From contig JAFQQF010000015.1 in NCBI GenBank assembly GCA_017411385.1, positions 1-64,000 of the forward strand: 64,000 bases of DNA, read 5' to 3'. This DNA comes from Ruminococcus sp. Its GTDB lineage: Bacteria > Bacillota > Clostridia > Oscillospirales > Acutalibacteraceae. The notes under the pieces were generated by a model, which did not search any database, was not told where the DNA came from, and was given only the letters and a program-made list of their open reading frames with translations. Positions 8,535 through 18,202 of this stretch are shown piece by piece (positions within the stretch are counted from its first letter, which is position 1; each line of letters begins with the position of its first letter). Both the position numbers and the translations under genes were made by a program.

Positions 8535-9532
8535 GAATTATCGTAGATGCTTTTGGCGGAGATAACGCTCCCTTAGATATAATCAAAGGAAGTGCTGATG
8601 CCATAAAAGAACTTGGTGTAGACATTACACTGACAGGTGACGAAAATACAATCAAAAGAGTTTGTTCTGAGCAGGGGATAGATGCCGAGCAATTCACTAT
8701 TGTTCACGCTGACTCTGTTATAAGTCAGAACGAAGCCGGAACAGAAATTATGAAATCCAAGGCTGATTGCTCTATGGCTGTGGGCTTAAGACTTCTTGCC
8801 GCTGGTGAGGGCGATGCGTTCATTTCAGCAGGCAACAGCGGTGCCGTCTGTGTAGGAGCAACTCTCATCGTAAAGCGTATCAAAGGAATATCACGTCCCG
8901 GCTTTGCTCCAATAATTCCGGGTGTAAAGGGTCACTTTATGCTTATGGACAGTGGTGCTAATCTTCAGTGCAGACCCGAGATGCTCCGTCAGTTCGGTAT
9001 TATGGGTTCTGTTTATATGAACAAAGTAATAGGTGTAGAAAACCCAAGAGTCGGACTTGCAAATGTCGGTACAGAGGAGCACAAGGGTACAGAAATTCAA
9101 CAGGAGGCTTATGCTCTTTTGCAGAAGGCACCCGTGAACTTCATCGGTAATGTAGAAGGAAGAGATGTTCCTAACGATGTCTGTGACGTTCTTGTGTGTG
9201 ACGGTTTTACAGGTAACCTTATCCTCAAAACCTATGAGGGTGTTGCAATAGCCCTGATGAAGAAAATCAAGGGCATATTTATCAAGAATCTTAAGAATAA
9301 AATTGCAGCCGCATTGGTTATGAAGGATGTAAAGGGACTGAAAAAGCAGTTTGATTACAGCGAGCACGGCGGCGCACCTATCCTTGGTGTTAAAAAACCT
9401 GTGTTTAAGGCACACGGTAACGCAGACGCGGTTACCTTTAAGAATGCTATAAAGCTCACGGTTCAGTATGTGGAGCGTAATGTTATAGGTGAGATTTCAG
9501 ATGCACTCGAAAAAATCAAGACAGAGGATTGA
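8531..9532 (+). CDS. plsX: Phosphate acyltransferase PlsX
   Basis: PlsX converts acyl-ACP and phosphate to acyl-phosphate, the acyl donor for PlsY in phospholipid synthesis. The 333 residues begin MRIIVDAFGGDNAPLDIIKG and contain the conserved SAGNSGAV and VCDGFTGNLILKT segments. It overlaps the trmFO stop by ATGA and runs straight into rnc. The acpP gene often found between plsX and rnc is absent. It is probably membrane-associated, as in Bacillus. Confidence 0.96.
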   Translation: MRIIVDAFGGDNAPLDIIKGSADAIKELGVDITLTGDENTIKRVCSEQGIDAEQFTIVHADSVISQNEAGTEIMKSKADCSMAVGLRLLAAGEGDAFISAGNSGAVCVGATLIVKRIKGISRPGFAPIIPGVKGHFMLMDSGANLQCRPEMLRQFGIMGSVYMNKVIGVENPRVGLANVGTEEHKGTEIQQEAYALLQKAPVNFIGNVEGRDVPNDVCDVLVCDGFTGNLILKTYEGVAIALMKKIKGIFIKNLKNKIAAALVMKDVKGLKKQFDYSEHGGAPILGVKKPVFKAHGNADAVTFKNAIKLTVQYVERNVIGEISDALEKIKTED

Positions 9533-9537
9533 TGATT

Positions 9538-10212
9538 ATGACCGAACTTCAGCATAAAATCGGATATGAGTTCAAGGATATATCTCTGCTTTCAACAGCG
9601 CTCACTCATTCCTCGTATTCAAATGAGGTTGGAAAAAGCATTAAATGCAACGAAAGAATGGAGTTTTTAGGCGATTCAGTCCTTTCTTTGGTTGTTACCA
9701 ATTACATATATATGAACTTTACTCAGTTTCCCGAAGGAGATTTAACCCAGCTTCGCGCATCCCTTGTTTGTGAAAAATCTCTTTTCAAATTTGCAAAGCT
9801 TATTGATTTGGGTAAGTATATTAAACTCAGCCGTGGCGAACGACACGGAGGAGGAGCAGAAAGACCGTCAATTCTTTCCGATGCCTTTGAAGCTTTGATA
9901 GCGGCAATCTATCTTGACGGCGGTTACGAAGAAGCACGCAAATTTGTGATGGTGTTTATTGAACCCGAGGTTAAGAGCATCCGCAAGAAACCCCAGAAGG
10001 ATTACAAAACAACCTTGCAGGAGATAGTTCAGAAAAACCCGGGAGAAAAATTAGAATACCGCCTTGTAAGCGAGAGCGGTCCCGACCACAACAAACACTT
10101 TGTTTCTGAGGTTCTCCTTAATTCTAACTCCATCGGTAAGGGTGGCGGCAGAAGCAAAAAGGAAGCTGAACAGCAGGCGGCGCGTGCGGCATTGGAGTTG
10201 ATGGGCTATTAA
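9538..10212 (+). CDS. rnc: Ribonuclease III
   Basis: This double-strand-specific endoribonuclease processes rRNA precursors and structured mRNAs. The N-terminal nuclease domain contains the signature NERMEFLGDSVLSLVV with acidic catalytic residues. A C-terminal double-stranded RNA-binding domain (GPDHNKHFVSEVLLN to SKKEAEQQAARAAL) follows. I favour ATG 9538 (224 residues) because AGAGGA at 9523-9528 is 9 nt upstream. ATG 9532, overlapping the plsX stop, is the alternative. The TAA stop is embedded in ATTAA, where the next gene appears to begin. Confidence 0.95.
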   Translation: MTELQHKIGYEFKDISLLSTALTHSSYSNEVGKSIKCNERMEFLGDSVLSLVVTNYIYMNFTQFPEGDLTQLRASLVCEKSLFKFAKLIDLGKYIKLSRGERHGGGAERPSILSDAFEALIAAIYLDGGYEEARKFVMVFIEPEVKSIRKKPQKDYKTTLQEIVQKNPGEKLEYRLVSESGPDHNKHFVSEVLLNSNSIGKGGGRSKKEAEQQAARAALELMGY

Positions 10213-11206
10213 ACGCTCTAATGTTTCTATATTTGTTCCCTTTGCAGGCTGTCCGAACAGATGTAGCTTCTGTGACCAGCACAGAATCACAGGTGTGATA
10301 AAACCTACAACTGCAGAAGATGTAAGAGTTGCTGTTGCGACAGCTCTTTCCTCGGGTGGGATAGATTCTTCTCAATCAGAGATTGCGTTTTTTGGCGGTA
10401 GTTTTACAGCTGTTGACAGGGAATATATGATTTCACTGTTACAGGCTGCAAACGAATATATTGATGAATTCAAAGGAATCAGAATATCTACAAGACCTGA
10501 TTGTATAGATGAAGAAATTCTAACAGTACTCAAAGCATATAACGTCACTTCCATCGAGCTTGGTGCTCAGTCTATGAGTGATAAGGTGCTTGAGCTTAAT
10601 ACGAGAGGTCACAATAGTGATTGCGTAAGAAAAGCATCGTCACTTATAAAATCATTTGGCTTTTCTTTGGGACTTCAGATGATGACAGGTCTTTACGGGA
10701 GCTCAGAAGAACTTGATTTATATACTGCTGATGAGTTTATAAAGCTGTGTCCTCAGACTGTTCGTATTTATCCTACAGTAGTTCTTGAAGGCACAAAGCT
10801 TGCTGAGTATTTCCTAAGCGGTGTGTACACACCTCATACCACAGACTCGGCTGTAAAACTTTGTTCAAAGCTTATTCCAATGTTTGAAAATTCAGGAATC
10901 AAAGTAATAAGAGTTGGACTTCACAGTAGTGATACAATGGAAAACAGTATTATAGCAGGTGCGTATCACCCTGCATTCAGAGAATTATGTGACAATACAA
11001 TGTTCTTTGATAGAATTATAGAGTCGATTAATAATAATCATATTGCTCGCGGTGAGATTGTAATTAAAGTATCACCAAAGAGTGTTTCCAAGGTGATTGG
11101 ACAAAAAAAGAAAAACCTGATTGTTTTGGAGGAGATGGGATATAAGCCCTCTGTTGTTTCAGACAACAGTCTTTCACAGCGTCAGATAATAGTACAGGAA
11201 GGCTGA
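10208..11206 (+). CDS. Radical SAM protein (Elp3-like fold), apparent ATT start
   Basis: The product reads KRSNVSIFVPFAGCPNRCSFC after its first codon. It carries the three-cysteine radical SAM cluster motif (CPNRCSFC near residues 15-22) at the family's usual place. Further on are the SIELGAQSM region and a basic C-terminus. An in-frame TGA at 10199-10201 bars any start further upstream. No ATG, GTG or TTG occurs before the cysteines, so ATT 10208 is the only reasonable start. GGAG at 10194-10197 is well placed. The GTG at 10295 would remove the iron-sulfur motif. Homologues sit between rnc and smc in many Clostridia. The substrate is unknown, but similarity to tRNA-modifying Elp3-type proteins is likely. 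Confidence 0.82.
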   Translation: MKRSNVSIFVPFAGCPNRCSFCDQHRITGVIKPTTAEDVRVAVATALSSGGIDSSQSEIAFFGGSFTAVDREYMISLLQAANEYIDEFKGIRISTRPDCIDEEILTVLKAYNVTSIELGAQSMSDKVLELNTRGHNSDCVRKASSLIKSFGFSLGLQMMTGLYGSSEELDLYTADEFIKLCPQTVRIYPTVVLEGTKLAEYFLSGVYTPHTTDSAVKLCSKLIPMFENSGIKVIRVGLHSSDTMENSIIAGAYHPAFRELCDNTMFFDRIIESINNNHIARGEIVIKVSPKSVSKVIGQKKKNLIVLEEMGYKPSVVSDNSLSQRQIIVQEG

Positions 11207-11210
11207 ATTT

Positions 11211-14200
11211 ATGCTCCTTAAATCCTTAGAGCTTCAAGGCTTCAAAACTTTTCCCGATAAAACTAAATTAACTTTTAACACAGGTATTACCGCTGTTGTC
11301 GGTCCTAACGGCTCTGGCAAGAGTAACATCAGTGATGCCATTCGTTGGGTACTCGGTGAGCAGGCTCCCAAGAGCCTGCGTTGTTCCCGTATGGAGGATG
11401 TTGTTTTCAACGGTACCACTGGCAGAAAACAGCAAGGCTTCGCTGAGGTTACGCTCACTATCGACAACGCAGACAGAGCTTTGCGTTATGATGGGGATGT
11501 TGTGTCTGTTACACGCCGATTCTATCGTAGCGGCGAAAGTGAATACCTGATTAATAAAACTCAGGTGCGACTCAAAGACATAAACGAATTGTTTATGGAC
11601 ACAGGTCTTGGCAGAGATGGTTATTCTATGATTGGTCAGGGCAAAATCGACTCAATCGTATCATCTAAAAGCGACGACAGACGTGAAATTTTTGAGGAAG
11701 CCGCAGGAATTTCCAGATACAGATACAGAAAAATCGAGGCGGAACGTAAGCTTTCCCGCACCGAGGAAAACTTAGTTCGTCTACGCGATATTGTTTCTGA
11801 GCTTGAAAGCCGAATCGGTCCTTTGAAATCACAAGCAAAAAAAGCGCAAAGCTTCCTTGAGTATTCGGGTGAAAAGAGGGGACTTGAAATTGCCCTTTGG
11901 CTTGATACTTTGAACAAGTCATCAGGGGTTATCAGGGAATACGAGGATAAAATCGCTATTTGCGAAAATCAGTGTGCAGACGCAGACAAGATTCTTTCCG
12001 AAATTTCTGAGAAGACAGATTCTCTGTATGCAGAGCGCGGTCAGATGGCTGTGCTCTTAGAACAGCTTCGAAACCTTATTTCAGAGTGTGAAGCAGAAAT
12101 TTCTGAGAAACGTTCGGATATCTCTGTTGCGAATAACGATATACTTCATAACAATGAGAATATAAGCCGTATTCGTCAGAATTTACAGCAAATAGACGAG
12201 CAGGCTTTAGACATACAAAAAGAAATTGCTTACAAGCTGGGCTCTATCGAAAATATTAAGAAATCCATTGCTTTAAAGCAAAAAGAGTATGATGAGATTG
12301 CGGATGCTCTCAACAACATCAACGTTGATGCAAGCAGAAGCTCAGACACTCTGCAGGAGATTACAGCCTCAGTAGCGACACTCAGTGCTAAGCAGGCAGA
12401 TGCAAGAGTAACTCTTATGACCGGAGCATCATCCGTTGCAGAACTTGAAAGCCGAATTGCGGTGCTTTCTGATAATAAGCAGAAAAAGCAGGAACAGCTT
12501 TCAACTCTTTCCGAGATGCTTACAAATTACAAATCACAGCTCGAAAAAACACAGAAAACCATAACTCAGCTTACAAATTCAATAAAAGGTCTGGAAATGA
12601 AGCTTTCTTCTAAAGAAGAAAGACTTGCTCAGCTTAGAGATACTGCAGACAAGCTTTTGCTTGATGCAGGAGAAAAAGCAAGACGAGCCAAGGTTCTTCA
12701 GGACTTGGAACAGAATATGGATGGATTCAGCCAGCCAGTAAAAGCAGTTATGCAGGGTTCCAAGGCAGGTGCAGTCAAGGGAATACGCGGTCCCGTTTCA
12801 AGAGTTATCTCTGTGCCTTCAGAATATGCAGTTGCAATAGAAACCGCACTCGGTTATGCAATGCAGAATATTATCACAGCCACAGAGGAAGATGCAAAGC
12901 GTGCTATTTCCTATTTGAAACAGCACAACGCGGGCAGAGCTACTTTCCTGCCTGTGAACACAATTAAGGGTAAAAAGCTTGCCGAACAGGGACTGGATGA
13001 TTGCTACGGCTTTGTTGGTATAGCTGCCGAGCTTTGCTCTTGTGAAGAACAGTATAATCAGATTCTTCTCTCTCTTCTTGGCAGAATAGCTGTGTTTGAA
13101 GACTTAAACAGTGCAACCACAGCGGCTAAAAAGTTCGGATACAAATTCAAGGTTGTTACCCTTGATGGTCAGGTAGTAAACGCAGGCGGTTCACTTACAG
13201 GCGGTTCCTTTGCAAAAAATTCCGGTATTCTCAGCCGTTCTTCTGAGATAGCACGGATTCGACAGGAAGCAGACGAGCTAATGAAAAAAGCCGAAGCCGC
13301 AAAAGCAGACTATGCTAATGCACAGAGCGAAACTGCCTCAATAGAAGCAGAGCTTCTAGGTTATCGTGCTGACCTTTCAAAGGCTTCTCAGGAGCTTGTA
13401 CGACTTGAAGCTGAGTCAAAGGCTTGTGAAAATGAGCACTCAGGAACAGAGCTGTCTATTACAGAAATTGATACTGAGCTTAACACCTGCAGTACAAGAA
13501 TAGTTAATCTCAAAAACGAAATGGAACAGGCTCAGCTTGTTATATCTCAGTTTACAGAAGAAATCGCTTCTCTTGAGGAACGTGCCGCAGAAATCAGCGG
13601 CAGCCGTATGAGTTTGAAGGAAAAAAGAGAGGAATTCTCCTCAAAGCTTCAACAGCTCAGACTTGAGATTGTCACACTTGAAAAGGATATTGAGAATCTC
13701 ACCTCAGATATAAATACTGCTAAGGCACTCGAAAACAATCAAGAAGCACATAAGAACGAGCTTTTGAGTGAGATTGATGCCATTGAAAAAACAAACACCT
13801 TCATTACAGAGCGAATTACTTTGCTTGAAAATGAGGTTAAAGCTCTGGAAGAAAAGATTTCCTGCGCAAAATCAGATATTGAGAAATCTTCACTCCGTCG
13901 TGACGAGATTGAAGCTGAGTCAATCCGCTTAAGACAGCTTGAAAAAGACAAAATGTCTGAGCGTGAAACTGCATCCTCCGAGCTTGCAAGGCTTCAGGAG
14001 AGAAAGCTCAATATGCAGAGTAAGTATGATTCAATTATTCAAAAGCTCTGGGATGAATATGAGCTTACACGTCTTGAGGCTGATGCACATGCGGCTGAAA
14101 TTGAGGATATTAACGAAGCATCACGCAGACTTACTGAGCTTAAACAGAAAATCAAAGCTCTTGGTTCAGTTAACGTAGGTGCTATAGAGGAATACAAGGA

Positions 14201-14786
14201 AGTATCCGAGAGATATGAGTTTATGTCTAATCAGGTTGAGGATGTAGAGAAATCCAAGAAAGAAATTCTCAATTTGATTGGTGAGCTTACAAAGAAGATG
14301 AAGGAATCCTTCATTGAAAGCTTTGTGCTTATTAACAAGCACTTCGGTGCAACCTTCACAGAGCTTTTCGGTGGCGGTACAGCTAAGCTTGTGCTCACTG
14401 ACCCTGAGGACACACTCACAAGCGGAATTGATATTTCCGTTCATCCTCCCGGAAAGATTGTCACAAACCTAGACGCTCTTTCCGGCGGTGAGAAGGCACT
14501 GGTTGCTATTGCTCTGTACTTTGCAATTATGAAAGTCAGACCATCTATGTTCTGTGTAATGGACGAGATTGAAGCGGCTCTTGATGAGGTTAACGTTGAC
14601 AGATTTGCAAAGTATCTCAGGAACCTTACTGATTCTACTCAGTTTATTACCATTACTCACAGGCGTGGTACTATGGAAGAAGCAGACGTGCTCTATGGTG
14701 TCACAATGCAGGAGCAGGGTGTTTCAAAGCTTCTGGAGCTCAGAGCAACAGAGGTTGCTGAGAAGCTTCGTATGAATGCAACATAA
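11211..14786 (+). CDS. smc: Chromosome segregation protein SMC
   Basis: This condensin ATPase organises and segregates the chromosome with ScpA and ScpB. The 1191 residues show Walker A GPNGSGKSN (31-39), a long coiled coil, and a hinge around residues 510-660 (VKGIRGPVSRVISVP to GGSLTGGSF). A second coiled coil follows, then the ABC signature LSGGEKALVAIAL and Walker B FCVMDEIEAALDEVN. The length is typical of Firmicute SMC. It precedes ftsY as in Bacillus. Confidence 0.97.
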   Translation: MLLKSLELQGFKTFPDKTKLTFNTGITAVVGPNGSGKSNISDAIRWVLGEQAPKSLRCSRMEDVVFNGTTGRKQQGFAEVTLTIDNADRALRYDGDVVSVTRRFYRSGESEYLINKTQVRLKDINELFMDTGLGRDGYSMIGQGKIDSIVSSKSDDRREIFEEAAGISRYRYRKIEAERKLSRTEENLVRLRDIVSELESRIGPLKSQAKKAQSFLEYSGEKRGLEIALWLDTLNKSSGVIREYEDKIAICENQCADADKILSEISEKTDSLYAERGQMAVLLEQLRNLISECEAEISEKRSDISVANNDILHNNENISRIRQNLQQIDEQALDIQKEIAYKLGSIENIKKSIALKQKEYDEIADALNNINVDASRSSDTLQEITASVATLSAKQADARVTLMTGASSVAELESRIAVLSDNKQKKQEQLSTLSEMLTNYKSQLEKTQKTITQLTNSIKGLEMKLSSKEERLAQLRDTADKLLLDAGEKARRAKVLQDLEQNMDGFSQPVKAVMQGSKAGAVKGIRGPVSRVISVPSEYAVAIETALGYAMQNIITATEEDAKRAISYLKQHNAGRATFLPVNTIKGKKLAEQGLDDCYGFVGIAAELCSCEEQYNQILLSLLGRIAVFEDLNSATTAAKKFGYKFKVVTLDGQVVNAGGSLTGGSFAKNSGILSRSSEIARIRQEADELMKKAEAAKADYANAQSETASIEAELLGYRADLSKASQELVRLEAESKACENEHSGTELSITEIDTELNTCSTRIVNLKNEMEQAQLVISQFTEEIASLEERAAEISGSRMSLKEKREEFSSKLQQLRLEIVTLEKDIENLTSDINTAKALENNQEAHKNELLSEIDAIEKTNTFITERITLLENEVKALEEKISCAKSDIEKSSLRRDEIEAESIRLRQLEKDKMSERETASSELARLQERKLNMQSKYDSIIQKLWDEYELTRLEADAHAAEIEDINEASRRLTELKQKIKALGSVNVGAIEEYKEVSERYEFMSNQVEDVEKSKKEILNLIGELTKKMKESFIESFVLINKHFGATFTELFGGGTAKLVLTDPEDTLTSGIDISVHPPGKIVTNLDALSGGEKALVAIALYFAIMKVRPSMFCVMDEIEAALDEVNVDRFAKYLRNLTDSTQFITITHRRGTMEEADVLYGVTMQEQGVSKLLELRATEVAEKLRMNAT

Positions 14787-14813
14787 ATTGTTTTTTATTA
14801 AAGGAAGATATAT

Positions 14814-15737
14814 ATGGGATTTTTCAGTAAAATCAAAGCAGGACTCAAAAAAACACGCGATGCAGTAGCCGGTCAGATTGACAATATGCTCAAATCCTTC
14901 AAGAAGATTGACGAAGAGCTCTTTGAAGAGCTTGAGGAGCTTCTTGTTATGGGGGATGTAGGTGTGCCTACTGCAGAAAAAATCTGTGATGAGCTCAGAG
15001 AAAGAGTCAAAAAGGAAAAAATTACAGACCCTGCAGAGATTAATTCTCTTTTATGTGACATTACAGCTGAGCTTCTTCGTGGCAATCAGCAGCTTAACAT
15101 TTCCACAAAGCCTTCGGTTATTCTCGTAATCGGCGTTAACGGTGTAGGAAAAACAACAACAATCGGTAAGCTTGCAAACGACCTTAGAAGCCGTGACAAA
15201 CGTGTTACCCTTGCTGCTGCCGATACCTTCCGTGCCGCTGCCATAGACCAGCTCCAGATTTGGGCAGACAGAAGCGGTTCTGATATTGTCAAGCAGAACG
15301 AGGGCTCTGACCCCGCAGCTGTTGTGTATGATGCAATTTCTTCTGCAAAGGCCAAGGGCAGTGATGTGATCATCTGTGATACAGCAGGCAGACTTCATAA
15401 CAAAAAACACCTTATGGACGAGCTTGCAAAGATTAACAGAATTATTGACCGTGAGCTTCCCGATGCTGATAAGGAAATACTCCTTGTTCTGGATGCAACT
15501 ACAGGTCAGAATGCAGTTAATCAGGCAGTAGAGTTCAGAAAAGCAACAGGCATTACAGGTATAGTGCTCACAAAGCTTGACGGCACAGCCAAGGGCGGTG
15601 TAGTCCTTGCTATCCGCGACGGACTTGATATTCCCGTTAAGTACATTGGTGTAGGTGAGCAGATAGATGACCTACAACCCTTTGACCCCGATTCATTTGC
15701 AAAGGCTCTCTTTGACCGAGGTGAGGGTAATGACTGA
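14814..15737 (+). CDS. ftsY: Signal recognition particle receptor FtsY
   Basis: FtsY receives the SRP-ribosome complex at the membrane and acts as a paired GTPase with Ffh. The 307 residues have a short N domain, lacking the long acidic A domain of E. coli. The G domain shows GVNGVGKTTTIGKLA, DTFRAAAIDQL, DTAGRLHNK, and TKLDGTAKGG with the guanine-specificity motif. The last 8 nt overlap the rdgB start. Confidence 0.96.
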   Translation: MGFFSKIKAGLKKTRDAVAGQIDNMLKSFKKIDEELFEELEELLVMGDVGVPTAEKICDELRERVKKEKITDPAEINSLLCDITAELLRGNQQLNISTKPSVILVIGVNGVGKTTTIGKLANDLRSRDKRVTLAAADTFRAAAIDQLQIWADRSGSDIVKQNEGSDPAAVVYDAISSAKAKGSDVIICDTAGRLHNKKHLMDELAKINRIIDRELPDADKEILLVLDATTGQNAVNQAVEFRKATGITGIVLTKLDGTAKGGVVLAIRDGLDIPVKYIGVGEQIDDLQPFDPDSFAKALFDRGEGND

Positions 15738-16332
15738 TTTTCTCATTGCAACAAACAACACTCATAAGGTTGAGGAATTCAAAAGAATCCTTCTTCCGTT
15801 AGGCGTTAACGTGCTTTCTGCAAAAGAAGCAGGAATTGAACTTGGAGATGTAGTTGAAGACGGCAAAACTTTTGCAGAAAATGCAAAAATCAAAGCTTTA
15901 TCAGCGTTCAGAAAAGCGGGAATACCTTCTATTGCTGATGACTCAGGCTTGTGCGTAGATGCACTTATGGGTGCTCCCGGTATTTATTCTGCAAGGTACG
16001 GCGGTGAGGATATTCCTCAGTCAGAGCGCAATGCTCTTTTGCTTTCAGAAATGCTAAAAAGCGGAAAAGACACAAGGACCGCTCGCTTTGTCAGTAGTAT
16101 TTGCTGTGTGTTCAGCGAGGAAGATATCATCGCTCTTGAGGGTATTTGTGAAGGTACAATTGCACAAGCTCCTTGTGGCGATGGTGGTTTCGGTTACGAT
16201 CCACTCTTTATTTATGAAGACGGCAGATGCTTCGGTGCCATAGATGGTGACGAAAAAGACAAGGTCAGCCACCGTGGCAGAGCTTTACGCGCTCTGCGTG
16301 ATGAATTAATCAAAAGAAAGGATGTGCTGTGA
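15730..16332 (+). CDS. rdgB: dITP/XTP pyrophosphatase RdgB (Ham1 family)
   Basis: This enzyme hydrolyses non-canonical purine triphosphates (dITP, XTP) and so keeps deaminated bases out of DNA. The start is ATG 15730, just after a GAGGTGAGG site at the end of ftsY. The 200 residues begin MTDFLIATNNTHKVEEF (the family TxNxxK motif). They continue with ADDSGLCVDAL and GFGYDPLF, and end with the SHRGRAL motif. Earlier in-frame starts lie within ftsY and do not match the family start. Confidence 0.94.
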   Translation: MTDFLIATNNTHKVEEFKRILLPLGVNVLSAKEAGIELGDVVEDGKTFAENAKIKALSAFRKAGIPSIADDSGLCVDALMGAPGIYSARYGGEDIPQSERNALLLSEMLKSGKDTRTARFVSSICCVFSEEDIIALEGICEGTIAQAPCGDGGFGYDPLFIYEDGRCFGAIDGDEKDKVSHRGRALRALRDELIKRKDVL

Positions 16333-16637
16333 TGCTTACAAGTAAACAGCGTGCATATCTCAGAGGACTTGCCAATTCCTTCGATACTATTCTTATCGTA
16401 GGCAAAGGCGGTCTTACAGATACAATATACAAACAGGCTTCTGATGCCCTCAAGGCAAGAGAACTTATTAAAGGCAAGGTTCTTGAAACCTGCGAGTATA
16501 CCTCACGCGAGGCTGCAGATATTATCGCGGAGCAGGTTGGTGCAGACGTTGTACAGGTCATCGGATATAAGTTTATTCTTTATAAAGCTAATCCCGATGA
16601 GCCCAAAATTAAGCTCCCAAAAAATAACAAAAAATGA
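16332..16637 (+). CDS. yhbY: YhbY/CRM-domain RNA-binding protein
   Basis: This 101-residue single CRM-domain protein starts MLTSKQRAYLRGLANSFD. It includes the RNA-binding loop GKGGLTD and a VLETCEYTSREAADIIAEQ segment. Family members associate with pre-50S ribosomal particles. ATG 16332 overlaps the rdgB stop, and its own stop overlaps nadD by ATGA. Confidence 0.9.
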   Translation: MLTSKQRAYLRGLANSFDTILIVGKGGLTDTIYKQASDALKARELIKGKVLETCEYTSREAADIIAEQVGADVVQVIGYKFILYKANPDEPKIKLPKNNKK

Positions 16638-17245
16638 GCAGAGTTGCTATGTTCGGTGGAAGCTTCAATCCCGTGCACGAAGGTCATAAGGCTCTTGTGC
16701 GGAGAATGATTGAAGAATTTTCCCTTGATACGGTTTACGTTATCCCTACCTTTTGCACACCCTTAAAGGATAACACTCCGATGATAACCCCTTCACACAG
16801 GCTTAATATGTGCAAGCTTGCTTTTGCGGATGTATCTAGGGTAACAGTTAGCGAACTTGAGCTTCTCAGACAAGGAAATAGCTATACTGTGGATACTCTT
16901 GGTGAAATATCTAAGCTTCATCCGAACGACGAACTGTTTTTGATTGTCGGAGCAGACAGCTTTATGCAATTGCCCCTGTGGCACAAAGCTGAGGAGATTT
17001 TCCAAAAAGCAACAATCCTGACAATTGCAAGGGGAGAGGTTGACTGCCAAAAGCTTCTTGCTCAAAAAGCTTTACTGCAAAATGAATTCAATGCCAAGGC
17101 TTTTGTTTTAGAGGAACCTGTAGTGCAGGTATCTTCAACTCAGATAAGGAATCTTATAGCTACTGACGGCGATTTCAGCCGCTTGCTTTGTAAAGAGGTT
17201 TGTGAATATATAAGAAGAAACGGGTTGTATGGTTATGGAGATTAA
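16634..17245 (+). CDS. nadD: Nicotinate-nucleotide adenylyltransferase
   Basis: NadD adenylates nicotinate mononucleotide in NAD synthesis. The 203-residue nucleotidyltransferase has the N-terminal GGSFNPVHEGH motif and C-terminal VSSTQIRN (the SSTxIR motif), plus LIVGADSFMQLPLW in between. The order yhbY-nadD-yqeK-rsfS is conserved in Firmicutes, and the genes overlap or nearly touch. Confidence 0.96.
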   Translation: MSRVAMFGGSFNPVHEGHKALVRRMIEEFSLDTVYVIPTFCTPLKDNTPMITPSHRLNMCKLAFADVSRVTVSELELLRQGNSYTVDTLGEISKLHPNDELFLIVGADSFMQLPLWHKAEEIFQKATILTIARGEVDCQKLLAQKALLQNEFNAKAFVLEEPVVQVSSTQIRNLIATDGDFSRLLCKEVCEYIRRNGLYGYGD

Positions 17246-17798
17246 AGATTATTACGAGCTTGCAGAAAAACGCTTGGGAGAGCGTCGTTATACTCATAGC
17301 CGAAATGTAGCAAAAGCAGCCGTGAAACTTGCTTTAAAATACGGCGAAGACCCCATAAAGGCAGAAACAGCAGGAATTTTGCACGACATAACAAAAGAAG
17401 TAAATACTGAAAACCAGTTGCAAATAATCGGGTCGGGTGGTATAATACTTGACGATATTTGCAAAAAATCCCCACAACTTCTTCATGCAATTACGGGTAT
17501 GATATATTGCAGGGATACACTGGGTATTAACGATGATGATATACTCAACGCAATCCGCTATCATACTACAGGCAGAGCGAATATGTCTTTGCTTGAAAAA
17601 ATTATTTTCATCGCTGATTTTATCAGTGATGAGCGTGATTATCCCGATGTGGATATTATGCGTGCAGAGTGTGAAAAATCATTGGAAGACGGTATGCTCT
17701 ACGGTCTTGGATTTGTAATCCCTGACCTTGTAGACAGAAAACGAGCAGTTCATCCTGATGCTATAGCGGCCTACAATGAACTGGTACTTAATAAATAA
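17229..17798 (+). CDS. yqeK: HD-domain hydrolase YqeK (symmetrical Ap4A hydrolase family)
   Basis: This 189-residue HD-domain protein is of the YqeK type, whose characterised members hydrolyse diadenosine tetraphosphate to ADP. The metal-binding pattern is RRYTHSRNVAKAA, GILHDITKE (the HD pair), HAITGM and RYHTTG. The gene overlaps the end of nadD by 17 nt. ATG 17229 or the in-frame ATG 17235 could be the true start. Confidence 0.9.
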   Translation: MVMEIKDYYELAEKRLGERRYTHSRNVAKAAVKLALKYGEDPIKAETAGILHDITKEVNTENQLQIIGSGGIILDDICKKSPQLLHAITGMIYCRDTLGINDDDILNAIRYHTTGRANMSLLEKIIFIADFISDERDYPDVDIMRAECEKSLEDGMLYGLGFVIPDLVDRKRAVHPDAIAAYNELVLNK

Positions 17799-17813
17799 GA
17801 AAGGAAGAATAAT

Positions 17814-18173
17814 ATGACATCCTTTGAACAGGCAATAGAATCTGCAAAGATTTTATCTGATAAAAAAGCAAGAAACCTAAGCGTAATCAAGATAGGTGAG
17901 GTATCATCTCTTGCAGATTATATGGTTCTTGCTACTGGTAACAACTCAACCCACGTTAAAGCTCTTGCAGATGAGCTTGAATTTCAGCTCAAGGGCATGG
18001 GTCTGAGTGTTCATCACATTGAAGGTCACAGAAGCGAGTCTTGGATTCTCCTTGACTACACAGATGTGATTGTTCATGTGTTTTCTGATGAAGCAAGAGA
18101 ATACTACAGCCTTGACCGCCTCTGGCAGGACGGTGAAGCTGTTGACCTTTCTTCTTACATTACAGAGGATTAA
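17814..18173 (+). CDS. rsfS: Ribosomal silencing factor RsfS
   Basis: RsfS binds L14 on the 50S subunit and blocks subunit joining under nutrient stress. The 119 residues carry SLADYMVLATGNNSTHVKAL and EGHRSESWILLDYTDVIVHVF, both strong family signatures. An AAGGAAG site precedes the ATG. It is the penultimate gene of the rdgB-leuS run. Confidence 0.95.
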   Translation: MTSFEQAIESAKILSDKKARNLSVIKIGEVSSLADYMVLATGNNSTHVKALADELEFQLKGMGLSVHHIEGHRSESWILLDYTDVIVHVFSDEAREYYSLDRLWQDGEAVDLSSYITED

Positions 18174-18202
18174 TCAGTAAACTATTATGAGGAGGACTCA
18201 TT

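Noticed and set aside
18174-18202. T-box leader for leuS (also considered at ileS and thrC)
   Set aside because: The gaps before leuS and ileS are under 30 nt, and the thrC upstream region lacks a specifier stem or T-box sequence.
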